From the NCBI GenBank assembly GCA_020466095.1, contig CM035806.1:18851224-18915223 (forward strand): a DNA stretch of 64,000 nt, in the 5' to 3' direction. Under the pieces are notes generated by a model. The model had not been told where the DNA came from. It saw only the letters and a program-made list of their open reading frames with translations, and made no database searches. The DNA is from Chlorops oryzae. Its lineage: Eukaryota > Arthropoda > Insecta > Diptera > Chloropidae. Below, piece after piece: positions 23,521 to 36,400 of the stretch (position 1 is its first letter; each line of letters opens with the position of its first letter). Made by a program: the position numbers and the translations under genes.

Positions 23521-26500
23521 ATCGGGTCCATTCTCGAACTTGTTTTTACTCATGTCCCCGTGAGAGCACGCACGCGAAGACAAAATGGGTCTGAAATAAA
23601 GACTCTGAAATGTGTATGTATGTAGAAACATATAGAAAGTATTAAGCTCAGATATGTGAGTCCAAAATGAATCCGACCGACATGAGTTCAAAATTAGTAG
23701 AAAACATGATTCTGCGAAATGCGAGTCCGAAATATGTAGAAACTTTGTTGTATTGAAACATTGAAATTTATTAAAATGGAATTTTTTTTTTTACATATTT
23801 CGATAGTGAAACCTATTGAGAATGTTCTGTGAAAAAATCAGACCGAAATTCCAAGTATTAAAAAAGTTACAGCGCATAACCGCCCAAGCGACTTGTTCTG
23901 GTCATGAAACTTTGAAGGCGTTTTTCTCGAAACGTCAATTGCTGGCACGGGCAGCAAAATTAGCATCCTACAGACCAAACTATCCAACCGATTGCTCTCA
24001 AACTTTAATATATTCTTCCACTAATTAGTAGTTCTCGCAGGTCGCAGAATTTAAATTTTTTTTTTTCTAAAATATTTTATAATTTTGTTAGATTTTTTGC
24101 AAAAGAATTTCCGACACTTTTTTTTCGACAGTCCGCCATTCTTTTCATTTCGAAGAAATTCAATAATTCTGGTACGGACGATAACGACAGACATTGCTCT
24201 GGAGGAATATACAAAATAAAATGATTGAAATAATAGTCAAAATTCCAAACTCAATATCTTATTATTTAAATTTCGCCGCGTAAATAAGACCTAACTCCCT
24301 CGCAAAAGTATGCTTCGTTTCTTAAAATTGTAAAAAAAAATTTTTACGATTAAATGGAATTTCTCGAAATGAAAATATTTATGTACCTCAAAAACAATCG
24401 AAATGAAAATATGTACCTCAAAAACAATGCTGCGATTTTAAAATCATTGTCATGAAATTAGTCTTCCATTGTAAAAGCTTATTTAACCCCCTGAAAATAT
24501 GCTTCCCTTATTGATATTGTCATAAAATAAATAACATTCATTGACTTTTGAATAAAGCGCTTTGAAAATAGATTAAGTGCTATGAATTCCCAAGTCAATT
24601 AAATGCAAACAGACAGTCAGGCAGACCGGCAGACCGGCAGACGGGCAGACGAGCAGACATATAGACCGAGTGGCAACAACAAGAGGAGAAGCAACAGCAA
24701 AAACAATTGAACGCATCATGAACGATAAATAAATGGAAGTGTGTAATAATAACAATAAGCCATAAAATAAAAGTGATAGTAACGCATCGAATTGATTCGC
24801 ATGAGATGGAACGGCAAGGGGGGCAAAAGAGTGGCCAAACGCACAGGCGGATGAGGAGTTGAAGGCGAAGGGAAACACAATATTTGTCATGGTGCATTGA
24901 GTGCAAATGTTCACATGTCAGACGCGGCGATTAAGTTCACGCCGCATTTACGTTTTAAGCACGCATCCGGATGCCGCCGTCCGTCCGCGTGTCCATGTGT
25001 GAGTGTTTTTCATATATTATCATAACAAAAAAAGGAGGCGGACATCGAACACTTGGCAGAGAAAAATAGGAGAGCGGTCAACAATTATGAAAATGACAGT
25101 AACTGCGGCCACGACTACGACGAGGACAACAAGGACTACGGATGACTGGTTTGACTGCATGTTTGACATGTGTCACTGTGCAATTAAAATAACAAGCATA
25201 ACTGGAATGAAAAATAGACATCGAAGGAGGGAACAACTGAGTGACAGAGATAGAGAGAGAGAGAGAGAGAAGAGAGAACATACACACATCAAGGCACATA
25301 GGTGTTGCAATTATCCCAGTAGGAAATATTTCATTCAAAAAATTTATACATCGATGATGAACTTTGAGACTATGTATTTTAGAAGGGAATTTTTTTTTTT
25401 TTTTTTGGGTGATTTCTTCAAGACGAAAATGTCATATGCATTTGTGGAAAGTTTCTCTGAAGCCATCGGATACTCCATGTCAAAATGACATTTCCCATTG
25501 GCATTGGTATGCAGGCAAAGAATACGCCCCCTAAGGATATTTGCGTGTTCCGGTTAGAAATTGTCTATCAAGAGGGCAGGGCAGGGGGTCACATTTCGAA
25601 TTGAAAAGAGCAATCTATAATTAAAAGGCCCTTTTGAGAGACGCACGCAACACGATTGCATGAGCTGCAATGACGACGGCGACAATGACGATGACGTGGC
25701 CAACGCAAGGGCCAACTGGCATGATTGAACGTTTCTATCTGTGCCGACCATTCGTCCGTCCATCGGTCCAACCGTTCGTCCGTTCGGCCTTTGGTCGTGT
25801 AAACAAGCGCAAGTGCACGCTTGAGCTGTAATTGCATTCGCATCCATTCCCCTTCGATCTACTCGGGTTACGGCGTTGCCATTTTACCTGTACATACATA
25901 CATACATACATACATATGTATAAGCACGCTGGCAGAAAGTGCCCAGTTCAAATTCTCGACAAAAAAAAAAAACAAACAAAAAATATTCAAAAATTCCCTT
26001 TGAAAGGGAACTAGCGGGGAGCCACTTATAGTTTGCACTGCCAATTTTTTTATGAAATTTTTTTCCATTTTTGTTTTTCTGCTCACACTCAATTTTTATC
26101 AGAAAATTACAGTTAAATTGCGGTTGTGGTAACCCTACTTAAATCGTTGTACTTATTGTGCGTTTTTTTTTTCTCTTTCGATTTTCGTGCTGTTGGAAAA
26201 TTGTGGTCACCAACAAATATGAACGACTTTGTCGGCAACTGTTTCATTTATATAACATTATTAATATTAATATTATTATTATTATTATTATTTTTTTTTT
26301 TTTTTGAACATCTGGCAGCGCTGTGTAGCAATAAAAAGCAAATATAAAATGAGAAGAAATGAAAAAATCAACTGAAAATGGCAGGATGAGATACAGGACA
26401 AGACAAGCTAGAACATGTGAATAGTTTATGCCTTTAGAAAAGAAATGAAAAACCGTCTCTAAGCCCGACACACACTGCAAAGGAGACAAATAAGACAAAG

Positions 26501-26977
26501 CGGACTGCATTGTTGACACCCACTTAGTCTTTGCTGCATTCGCCTCGAGCGATTCTCGAAAAAATAGAAAAAAAAACGAAGAAAAAAGAAAAAAATAAGA
26601 AGCAGAAAAAAGTAAAGAGGAAATTCCTAAGAAATGCAGTTTACACTTTGCCTCTCCAACTACACAAACTTTGTCATAAACTGTGTCAGTAACTGTCATT
26701 TCCGGTAAGCATCCCCTGCTTAGCCTCCTTCCTCTTCCTCTTGCTCTGGCCCTTCCTCTTTTCTACCATATATCTGTATGAATGCTGCTCACATCCGCTT
26801 CCTCTTCCTCTTCCTTTTCCCTTTCCGTTTCCCTTTCCGTTTCCGTTCGCCCAGGCCATTGCATTTGGTGCAGCGTAACTGAAACATTTCACCCACAGTC
26901 GCTCTCTGCTAATGTCAATTGCTTCGAGTCAATTCAAAGTTATACACACAACAAAGAGAAAACAAGTAAGAAAGCTA
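23521..26977. other. No recognised gene
   Basis: Contains (GA)n at 25253-25277, (ATT)n at 26262-26290, a GTCC-type patch at 25745-25790, a CAGACCGG run near 24610-24655 and a (CATA)n at 25893-25916. Scattered short frames only. Confidence 0.6.
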
Positions 26978-27048
26978 AAGTCGGTCAAGCCCGACTTTGA
27001 AATACCCAGCGTCCCGACATTATGAGCGCACTATGTTTTGCTTCTCTA

Positions 27049-27810
27049 TTTGTGGGCGTGGCAGTGGGAGGGCAACATAAATTATTTCCCTAAATCTTTC
27101 ATTCGCCTTGGTGAACCTATGTTGCGAATTCGAAGCTTCTACGCCTTTTACTTCGGAAGTTACGAAAAATCTTTATTTGTGGGCGTGGCAGTGGGCGGGC
27201 CATAAAAAAAATTTTCCTACACCTTTCATTCGCCTTGGTGAACCTATGTTGCGAATTTGAAGCTTCTACGCCTTTTACTTCGGAAGTTACGAAAATCTTT
27301 ATTTGTGGGCGTGGCAGTGGGCAGGCCACAAAAAATTTTTTCCTACACCTTTCATTCGCCTTGGTGAACCTATGTTGCGAATTTGAAGCTTCTACGCCTT
27401 TTACTTCGGAAGTTACGAAAAATCTTTATTTGTGGGCGTGGCAGTGGGCAGGCCCCAAAAAATTTTTTCCTACACCTTTCATTCGCCTTGGTGAACCTAT
27501 GTTGCGAATTCGAAGCTTCTACGCCTTTTACTTCGGAAGTTACGAAAAATCTTCATTTTTGGGCGTGGCAGTGGGCGGGCCATAAAAAAAATTTTCCTAC
27601 ACCTTTCATTCGCGTCGGTGAACCTATGTTGCGAATTCGAAGCTTCTACGCCTTTTACTTCGGAAGTTACGAAAAATCTTCATTTTTGGGCGTGGCAGTG
27701 GGCGGGTCATAAAAAATTTTTTCCTACACCTTTCGTTCGCCTTGGTGAACCATATGTTGCGAATTTGAAGCTTCTACGCCTTTTACTTCACAAGTTACGA
27801 TAAGCCCTTA
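27049..27810 (+). repeat. Tandem array, about 127 bp x 6
   Basis: Units start at TTTGTGGGCGTGGCAGTGGG, at about 27049, 27175, 27302, 27428, 27555 and 27683, each followed by TTCATTCGCCTTGGTGAACC and GAAGCTTCTACGCC. The units are highly similar and the last is more diverged. The length is not a multiple of three (127), so the open frames across it are not coding evidence. Confidence 0.93.
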
Positions 27811-28083
27811 ATTTTGGGCTTATTTGTGGGCGTGGCTCGAGGTGGGCGGCGTCCATTTTTTGCCAGGATATGTCCCTTTTCGTAGTTTACCAGTACACCA
27901 AATATCAATGGAATGTGTTGAGTTGTTCGCAAGTTACAAGCATTTTACTGAAAACACATTATATTCATTTGTGGGCGTGGCAGTGGGCGGATGTCTCCCA
28001 TTTTTACTTAGGATCATACTCGGATCCCGATATACCTGTGTGCCAAATTTCGACTTGATTGGTCCAGCCGTTTCGGAGGAGAT

Positions 28084-28183
28084 CCGACCACGGACGGACG
28101 GACAGACGGACAGACGGACAGACGGACGGACGGACGGACGGACGGACGGACAGACGGACAGACGGACAGACGGACAGACGGAC
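28084..28183 (+). repeat. (GGAC/AGAC)n microsatellite
   Basis: About 25 tetranucleotides of GACG/GACA type, inside the DINE-1-like element. Confidence 0.95.
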
Positions 28184-28339
28184 ATGTCTAAATCGATTCA
28201 GTTTTTGATCCTGATCATTTCTATATACATTTTTCTATATCTCCGGAGCTTAATTCTCCCTGTTACAAGATTTGCACAAAACTAATATACCCCGCTTACG
28301 CTGGGTATAAAAATGAAATAAAAGAACAAAAAAGTTTAA

Positions 28340-28990
28340 AAGAAAAAACGAATGCGAAGAAGTTGAAGATAAGATCACGAAATAAAGAAAATGAAATGAA
28401 TACAGCAGCAAAAAAAAAAAAAAATAAATAAAAAGGAAACTTATGAATTCACTTCATTTCGTGGGTGTGTGGGGATTGTGCTTTCGAGTTTCTTGATTCT
28501 TTGTTTCTGCTGCTCACGATCTAATGCAGACGTTGCTTGTAAACATTTTCCACACAGCAACACAAACAGCAGCAGCAACAACAACAAACAAATAAATATA
28601 AAAAGGCAAAGAAATTAAATAAAACACAAGCGAAAACGACGCCAGAATGGAGTTCATGTTAAAATTTAACGCCTGCGGATATGCTTTTGTTTTTTACGCT
28701 TATAAAGTTCATAGTATTTAAATCCGATGCGAAGATTGAAGATATCGAATAAGCAAGAAATGAATACAGCAGCAAAAAAAAAAAAAATAAATAAAAAGGA
28801 ATATGAATTCACTTCAATGTGGGTTGTGTGGGATGTGCTGCGCAGTTCTTATTCTGTCGTGCTACGTGCTAATGCAGATTGCTTGAAGCATTTCAAAGAT
28901 ACACAAACAGAGAAAAATTAAGGTGACAACAAATGATTAAAAAGCAAGAAATTAAATAACACGAAGTGAAAATGAGGCGAATGATTACAT
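28340..28990. repeat. Imperfect tandem duplication, possibly assembly noise
   Basis: The block from about 28350 and the block from about 28728 share GAATACAGCAGCAAAAAAA, TATGAATTCACTTCA, CTAATGCAGA and AAGAAATTAAATAA in the same order. The second block differs mostly by small deletions. Confidence 0.65.
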
Positions 28991-29449
28991 GTGCTAAACA
29001 TTAACGATGCGGATACCATGCCTATTGAATTCAATTACGTCGTGGTGTGCGATGGTTTATCGCTACAACTTACCAGATTCGTGCAGTGCGATGCAGATGC
29101 AAAGCGTATGCTGTTGTCGACTTTTAAGGGCTTACAGCATTTAAAGCAGCAAGTAAAATTATTACCATTACCAAAAAATGAAAAAAAGCACATAGTATGT
29201 CGAATTTACTTTCGTACATTGAACATACGCATACAAGTACGCCAGATTGATTCAATTTTCGTTTAATTTCTCGCGACACTGTCATCAAATTTCGCTGTTT
29301 CTTTTTTCACAAGAGAAGTGATCGTCGTATTCGACTTTCAGGATCTACCTCTAAAGCAGCGTATTTAGTTTTCTTATCTCTCTGTTAGACACATTAGTAC
29401 ATTTGACTTACTTTCGTCTACTTGCTCTACTAACCTAAATATCAAGTCT

Positions 29450-29762
29450 CGGACTATCAGATCTCATCTTACATCTTCTTGCTATTCTCTCATATCTCTC
29501 TTGATCGTCTCTGTCTCATCTCTACTCTGCATTACTCTTTCTCTCTCACAAAAATAGCTCTCTCTATCCTTCTCTATCTCTACTCTAACTCTCTTATCTC
29601 TCTCTACTCTCTCTATCTCTCTCTATCTCTCTCTACTCCTTATCTCTCTTACTCTCTCTATCTCTCTCTACTCTCTCTATCTCTCTTATCTCTCTCTATC
29701 TCTCTCTACCTCTTCTCTATCTCTCTATATCTCTCTCTTCTTCTCTCTATCTCCTCTATCTC

Positions 29763-29795
<33 letters not shown>

Positions 29796-29938
29796 ATCTC
29801 TCCTACTCTCTATCTCTTCTACTCTCTCTATCTCTTCTCTCTCTCTATCTCTCTCTATCTCTCTTATCTCTCTACTCTCTTTTCTTATCTCTCTCTCTCT
29901 ATCTCCTTCCCTTCTCTCTCTTTCTCTCTCTCTCTCTA

Positions 29939-29978
<40 letters not shown>

Positions 29979-30285
29979 ATCTCTCTCTCTTATCTCTCTC
30001 TCTCTCTCTCTACTCTCTCTCTTCCTCTCTTTATCCTCTCTCTCTCTTCTATCTCTCTCTCTCTATCTCTCTCTCTCTCTCTCATCCTCTCCCTACTCTC
30101 TTCTCTCTCTCTCTCTTCTCTCTCCTCTCTCTCCCTCACCTCTCTCTCTCTCTCTCTCTCATCTCTTCTCTCTCTCTCTCTTCTCTCTCTTCTCTATCTC
30201 TATCTCTATCTCTATCTCTATTCATTCTATATCTATATCTATATCTATATCTATATCTATATCTATATCTATATCTCTATCTCTA
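29450..30285. repeat. CT-rich microsatellite tract
   Basis: Over 800 bases of CTCTCTATCT-type sequence with irregular interruptions, ending in (ATCTAT)n at 30224-30270. The plus-strand 269-residue Ser/Leu frame is an artefact of this composition. The irregular pattern is typical of unpolished reads. Confidence 0.93.
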
Positions 30286-30459
30286 TAGGTCTATAGGTCT
30301 ATAGGTCTATAGGTCTATAGGTCTATAGGTCTATAGGTCTATAGGTCTATAGGTCTAAGGTCTATAGGTCTATAGGTCTATAGGTCTATAGGTCTATAGG
30401 TCTATAGGTCTATAGGTCTATAGGTCTATAGGTCTATAGGTCTATAGGTCTATAGGAAC
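30286..30459. repeat. (CTATAGGT)n, 8-bp unit x about 21
   Basis: A nearly perfect octamer array with one 7-base unit (GTCTAAG at about 30353). It follows directly on the CT-rich tract. Confidence 0.97.
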
Positions 30460-32258
30460 AATTTGAAAATGAAACGCGCCCAACCTTCGCCAAATCATCC
30501 AAAAGCAAAGAATTTGGTACCACAAACGAAAGCGAACGTTTACGGCACAAGCGAATGTTTTGGTCTACTGGGTATAATGTCGTCGTTGTCGTCCTTATTT
30601 GTCTTGGAAACTTTCTTATTTATCTGGCAAGCGGATCAGCAGCGTGTGAAGAAGAGATAAATTTGCCTTAACTAAAGATGAAAAAAAAAGAAAGAAAAAA
30701 GTTTCCTGCCATTTTCCTTTCTTTCTCCCCTTTTTTTTTTTTCCTTAGCAGCTTAACATGTGTCTATCCGAATGTATACATAACATACACAGTTGTACTT
30801 CATGCAATTTGCATGTACATATGTATGTATGTATGGCACAAACGAATGTTCATATGTTCATGTGGATATGGATTTTGTTTACATCCTTTTAGTGGTTCGC
30901 CAGCATAATTACTGCAAAGACGATCTAAAAGGGGAATAACTATGGAGTCTTACAGCTGAGGCTGATGACAGATGCGCCAGATTAAAGGTTGAGAAGCGAA
31001 ATAAGAGAGGTGACAATAGAACGGCAATTCAAAGTATCGTCGTCGGACAATCAGATCCTGTTTCGTCAGTCCCGTTTGTATGAAGGTCTGTATCTATCTT
31101 TCCCTTTATAAATACATACGTATGTCCTTTTATTGATTGCAAAATCAAAACGAACGAAAAGAACCGCAAACTAGATCATTGAGATCTCTTCAAACCGCAC
31201 AATCAGTCCAAAGAAAGGCCCTCATTTTAATTTGATCCAAATACCGAATAGCCCCCCCAATTTGAAGGTCCATAAGAACTGAGAGCAGTCGGACGCATCA
31301 TCATTTTTTTTTTGCTTTTTTGTTTGTTTTTTTTTTTTTTTTTGTTTTTTGTTGGTTTCGTATGGTTAAGAAAAGTTTTCTACTTACAATACAAAATCCA
31401 CTTTTAATTAAAATCTTTAAAGGTTCGATTCGACTCACCTGAAAAGAGAAGAAAGAAGAAGAATATATAAAAATTGAAATTGATGAAACGCGATGTATTT
31501 TGATTGAATTTATTCAAAAATGTTTTTTTACAAAACAAAATAGAAGAAAAAATAAAATAAAAATAAAAAAATCACCCAAAGTTCCACAAAGGATCGACCA
31601 AATCGGATGAAGTTTATGGAAAGTGCGCTTATTTTTTTTTTTTGGAAATATCTTTGTTTTTTTTTTTTTTTTATTACTTTTATCATTTCATATAGTGGAA
31701 TCTCTTCCGAGATCTGTGAAGTCCGGTTCGTTCACAAAGGGATAATATTATATTTTGAATGCGAGTTAAAAACAAAGAAAAAGAGAAAAAAAAAAATTAT
31801 AGAAAAATATACCGACGGCAGGATTTGATTAAAAATTTCTCTGTACACAAATTCATGAGATTCCGACTCTGGTGCGATTTGCATTTCTGCGTCTAACCGG
31901 AATCGTAGATTCGAAATCTTTGAAGAAGTTTTCTTCTCTTCGCTTCTTTTTAAGGCGATTATTCCTCAGTGCCGAAGAAGTTAAAACACGGAACAACTTT
32001 TTACGATTGAAATGCATCGAGGCAGACAAAGATTAGGAGCAGCATACCATACTGTGGGTGTACGCAAGAGCGATATCCAGAGACACTGTGACGATGAGAG
32101 AGGAAAAGGGGCGAGTGGATTGAAACGAATTTGAGAAGCGGAAGCACAGTATTCGCGGGGTGAGAAAACTAACTTTAAGTTGCCAGAAAAGATAATCAAA
32201 GCAACTTAGTCGGTGGCCATTAAGAACGCACACACCCACAAATACACACACACACACA

Positions 32259-32296
<38 letters not shown>

Positions 32297-32792
32297 TAAC
32301 AGTAACAGGACGGACAGTCAACAGTTGAAAGGCACGACGAACGGACGAACGGACGGATGGATGGAGGAGCACGAAAGCTGAAAACTGAAAACTAATAACG
32401 AAATAACATAAAAGTTCGTATTTCTTGCTACTTTCGAGTCTTTTGTTTTCATTTTCTATGCTTTCCTCTTTTTCTTTAGTTTCAGAAAGTATTTTCTCAT
32501 TTAAAGTTTGCATTATGCCAGGCAGCAGAGCATCGAGAGCGCGGCATCAGTGCTCGGCGGTGGCGGCACTGGCGGCTCAATGAAGAGCCCTGAAATTTGC
32601 TTAAGAAACATGAAATCGAAAAGTTTAAAGTGCATTAACTAATTCCAATGAGAGAGCCGAAGAAGACCAATTTTGTTTTTTTTTTTTTTCGGATTAAGAG
32701 AGAAGTACGGGGTAGAGAGCAAAGGGAGAACCCACAACGAAATACGATGCTCAAAGTTGCAATTAATTCTTCATGCATACATACATACATAC
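30460..32792. other. No recognised gene; contains the ratchet site
   Basis: Apart from the recursive splice site it has poly-T runs, a (CA)n/(TA)n block at 32249-32295 and short frames without resemblance to known families. Confidence 0.6.
31421..31470 (-). promoter_or_regulatory. Candidate recursive (ratchet) splice site, zero-length exon
   Basis: On the minus strand a pyrimidine tract (TTCTTCTTTCTTC then TCTTTTCAG) is followed at once by GTGAGTCG. A strong 3' splice site therefore abuts a strong 5' splice site with no exon between. This is the known signature of recursive splicing in very long fly introns. It is on the Gug strand, about 21.5 kb upstream of the exon acceptor at 9940. That fits stepwise removal of a Gug intron longer than 20 kb. 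The juxtaposition is directly visible. Its use in splicing is inference. Confidence 0.6.
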
Positions 32793-33471
32793 TAGTGATG
32801 TAACGAATGTCAAATTTTAGCATTCGCGAATGCGAATGCGAATGACCGTAACTCATATTCGCGAATGCGAATGCATATTGCGAATTTCAGTTTTTGAATC
32901 TATATCTCAAATTAGCACACATCACCAAATCAATTCATTTATTTATATAGCGCACTAACTTTTGGCAAAAATAATTCATTCATAAGTAAAAGAAATTACA
33001 CATTTCGATGTTAAATTTCAAAGTGTTAAAAAAAAACAGTCACATGACAACAACAAAACTAATCCGACGATTTCGTGCAAGCATAACGCCCCTGCGCAAT
33101 ACGCAATGTTATTGTCGTTTTTCGTTAGCAGCCCTCAGACGGTCGTTCTTGTATGCAAATTTATGTGAAGGAACTTAAAGGCATTCCAAATGCGTTTAAT
33201 TCAGGATCGGCAAAATGAAAATGCAAGTGTGTGTGAGAGAGCAGATTTTAAGTGTAATATCTGTGTAACGGTAGCACATAAAAAATTCTTTAAATGCTAA
33301 AATATTGGCTTTTAATTTAAATTTAAAAAATCGATTAAAGTTTACATTTTGGTCAATTTTCTGCTAATTTTATTCGCAAAATATTCGCAACATTTTGCGA
33401 ATGCGAATGCGAATGCGAAATGTGAAAAAATATGCGAATATTCGCGAATGCGAATATTCGTTACATCACTA
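32793..33471. mobile_element. hAT MITE, 679 bp, perfect 8-bp target duplication
   Basis: A perfect 16-base inverted repeat TAGTGATGTAACGAAT lies at both ends, flanked by ATACATAC (32785-32792 and 33472-33479). The duplication lies in a CATA microsatellite, so part of the match could be by chance. The subterminal regions are filled with GCGAATGCGAAT and TTCGCGAATATTCGC repeats. It has no coding frame. Confidence 0.88.
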
Positions 33472-33479
33472 ATACATAC

Positions 33480-36400
33480 ATACTTGAAATGTTTTTATAT
33501 CCCTTAATGAGATTCCTTTTTAGTGAACGGGAACGTGAATGTGAATTGGCTGAATGCATATTGCCTGCTGAGCAGACTTGAAACATTCGGCGAGAAGAGC
33601 AACTTAAAAGTTAAGAGGGCAAGAAATCATGTTGATCCAGATTCATTTTGCCATAATTAAATGGGAAGAAAATTCATAATTTTTTTATTTTTATTATTTT
33701 TTTATGATTCAAAAAACTCCTTGCTCAACATGGTAACATTTATATATGTATGGATGTATGTAATAGGTACATACATACATACTATGTAGAGTTCAGATTT
33801 CAGCAAAAAGTATGAGGAGAAGTTCTTCTACAAAACTATGGAGAAAAATCGGAAGCGAAAGAAGGTTTTAAATCGGCATGAAAATGGAAAATTCTTCGAC
33901 AAAAGAAAAGATCAAAAGATTGCCAGCTAAATGGCTCTGCGAAGATTCGTTTGAATTGTCGAAAATGTGACGATCTTCTTCAGGAAAGAATTCTCAGAAG
34001 GAAGTCGAAGGAAAAAGTACGCTTACAGAGCGTTTTGTATGAAAATCCTTGAAAAAAAAAAATTTATGTGTTAGAAATTTGTCCGCTTATGGGAGCTGTC
34101 CGTAGAGTAGAGCTTTCACTGTGTACATAACATAAGTGTGTCCTCCTTTGACAGGATGATCCTATCTTAATATTTAATTTTTTTTCATTTTACTTTTAGG
34201 AATTTTCCGTTCCGTGAAATGATTTTTATATTTACTTCACTTCCATCAGGATATTCTTGCATTGCTTTAATTGACATCTGCTTGCGCTTTCTTTTCTATT
34301 TAAGAAAAAAAAAAAGAACAAAAAAAAAAAAACAAAAAAAAAAAACAATGGAAGAGCACGCCTTCAATTCAGACCGCATTTATTTTGAGGTCTTGGCTTG
34401 CTGCTGAATTCTCTCAGCCGATCCACTCGCCACGCTCCACTGCGACAATCCGTAGCAAAACCTCTTTGCCATTATTTAAGGCTATGAACCTAATCCTCTT
34501 AAATAGCAGTGAACACTTTCGCACATTCAGGAGCACACACACGCACGCACACCCATTGATAGTCCGAAGAACGAACGCAACCAACAATGAGAAAATTGAA
34601 ACACGTACAAAAAGGATGAAAAAAAGGAAGAAAAGAACAAAAAAGAAAAAAAAACATGAAAAATGTGGACTGCCTTTTTGCGCAAAGCTGAAAGAATATG
34701 AGGTCCTTAGACGATATGGTACATGCTCTCCTGCTTATGCTCATATCGCCATGTGTCGCTCATTCGTGCGTCCGTCCGTCGGTCCGTCCGTCCGTCCGTG
34801 TCTGAGAGCAGTTAAACAGGCGTTTGTGTTACTAATGATGATGATTCTGTGGCAAAGCGCCTGTGTTTTCCGTGCTAATCGGAGGAAACATTTTATTATG
34901 CGGCAGTAAAATCCTTAAATGACTTGAGCGTTGAGACACGTTCAGAGCGACAAACAAAACGACAGAGCGAGCGGACAACAAAGGGGAGGGCGGGAAAATA
35001 GAGAGGCGAGAAAAATTGAACAAAGCAAGTAAGCAACTATGAAAAGAAAGCCGAATTGAAGAAGAAGAAAATCGTATCGGGCAGCGGAGAACGAACTGCC
35101 TGCCGAAGACCAGTTAGCCGGAATGACTGTGAAAATTTTAACACATGTAGTGCTACTTCCAAAAGGATTAGAAGGACGAAGAAGAACATGCTAAAGACTC
35201 CAATTTTCGGTTTATCCTTTCTCCTAGCGATAAAGAAAAGGAAAAAGTAAACGAAACAAAATGAAACGTGGCGAAGTGAAGCAACAAGGATCGAAGAAAA
35301 ATTATGATAAAGGATCAAAATCAAAATATTAAACGCCGGTTCTCCTCGAAGAGGTAAGACTGTTAGGACAAACAGGATAATTGGATAAGGTAAGGTACTT
35401 ATTGTGGGAAGATAGGTTCTTTGAGTAAATATTTTCAAAGGCCGATGACTTTTTTTTTAAAAACTACTCGATACAAAGTGAGCGCAAAATTTTTTATAGT
35501 ACTTATTTAACCCTTTTATTTGTTTTTGAAGCTTTAAGAAATCATTTTCTGGGAGAATTTCCCCCCAATATATTATGAAGTAAAGGATTCATAGAACCCC
35601 TAATTAGTTAATATACATAGGTACCATTCAATTAAGGGTTAATAAAATCGGTTATAGCGAAAACTATTTTTTTTCAATTATTTTAAGTACTCTGCTGTAA
35701 AGTTTTAATAAAACCCATTTACTGAGCAAAAAAAATTTCCCCACAATTATTTAATAAACCATGCAGTAAAGGGTTAATAAAAATTTGTACTGCGAAAAAG
35801 TTTTTTCGCAATTATTTAGTATGTAAAGGGTTAATAAAAACCATTTTCTGCGCAAAATTTTTTTTCCTAATCATTTAATAAACCATGTAGTAAAGGGTTA
35901 ATAAAAACTTTTACTGCCGAAAAGTTTATCCAAATCATTTAATATGTAAAGGGTTAACAAAGCTATTAACAGCGAAAAAAAATGTCCCAATTATTTAATA
36001 AGTCATGCAGTAAAGGGTTAATAAAAACTTTTACTGCGAAAAAGTTTTTTTCGCAATTATTTAATATGTAAAGGGTTAATAAAGCAATTAACCGCGAACA
36101 AAAATTTTCCCAATTATTGAATATATCATGCAGTAATGGGTTAAGAAACTCCTTCCTTTCGGGGAAGACGGCCTATAACATTGGAGACTATCCGGAATCG
36201 GTTCAGTTCTTGAAATTCAAGGAGAAAGGCTCTTCTTCTTCGAAGGGAAAATTTCTTAATTTCTCGCAACTGTCTTCCACTGTGGGAATCTCCACCCCTC
36301 CAGCAACTGCACTCAATATTCCCAAAGCGCTTAACTTTTTTTCCGAGTCCTCAATACTTTCTTAGGATACACAGATTGGAATGAACTGTTTGCCAAAGCG

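Larger units (their letters stand above)
26978..28310 (+). mobile_element. DINE-1/mini-me-like element with internal tandem array
   Basis: It starts with a hairpin (AAAGTCGGTCAAGCCCGACTTT) followed by AATACCCAGCG, and ends CGCTGGGTATA, giving an inverted pair. Near the 3' end is a (GGAC/AGAC)n tract (28084-28183), then a conserved-looking tail ACAAGATTTGCACAAAACTAA just before the end. Hairpin, ATACCC ends and GTCY proto-microsatellite match the dipteran mini-me/DINE-1 (Helitron-related) type. About 1.33 kb, much of it the tandem array. No protein. Confidence 0.75.

Noticed and set aside
25889..25920. Second possible ratchet site (ACAG/GTAAAA, minus strand)
   Set aside because: The upstream sequence is a TATG repeat rather than a pyrimidine tract, and the donor is weak.
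27235..27803. Open frames across the 127-bp array
   Set aside because: The repeat length is not a multiple of three, so the open frames are by-products of tandem repetition.
27049..28183. CRISPR-like array
   Set aside because: The units are contiguous tandem repeats without spacers, and the genome is eukaryotic.
29479..30288. 269-residue plus-strand open frame
   Set aside because: Entirely Ser/Leu/Tyr from CT-rich microsatellite translation; no domain.
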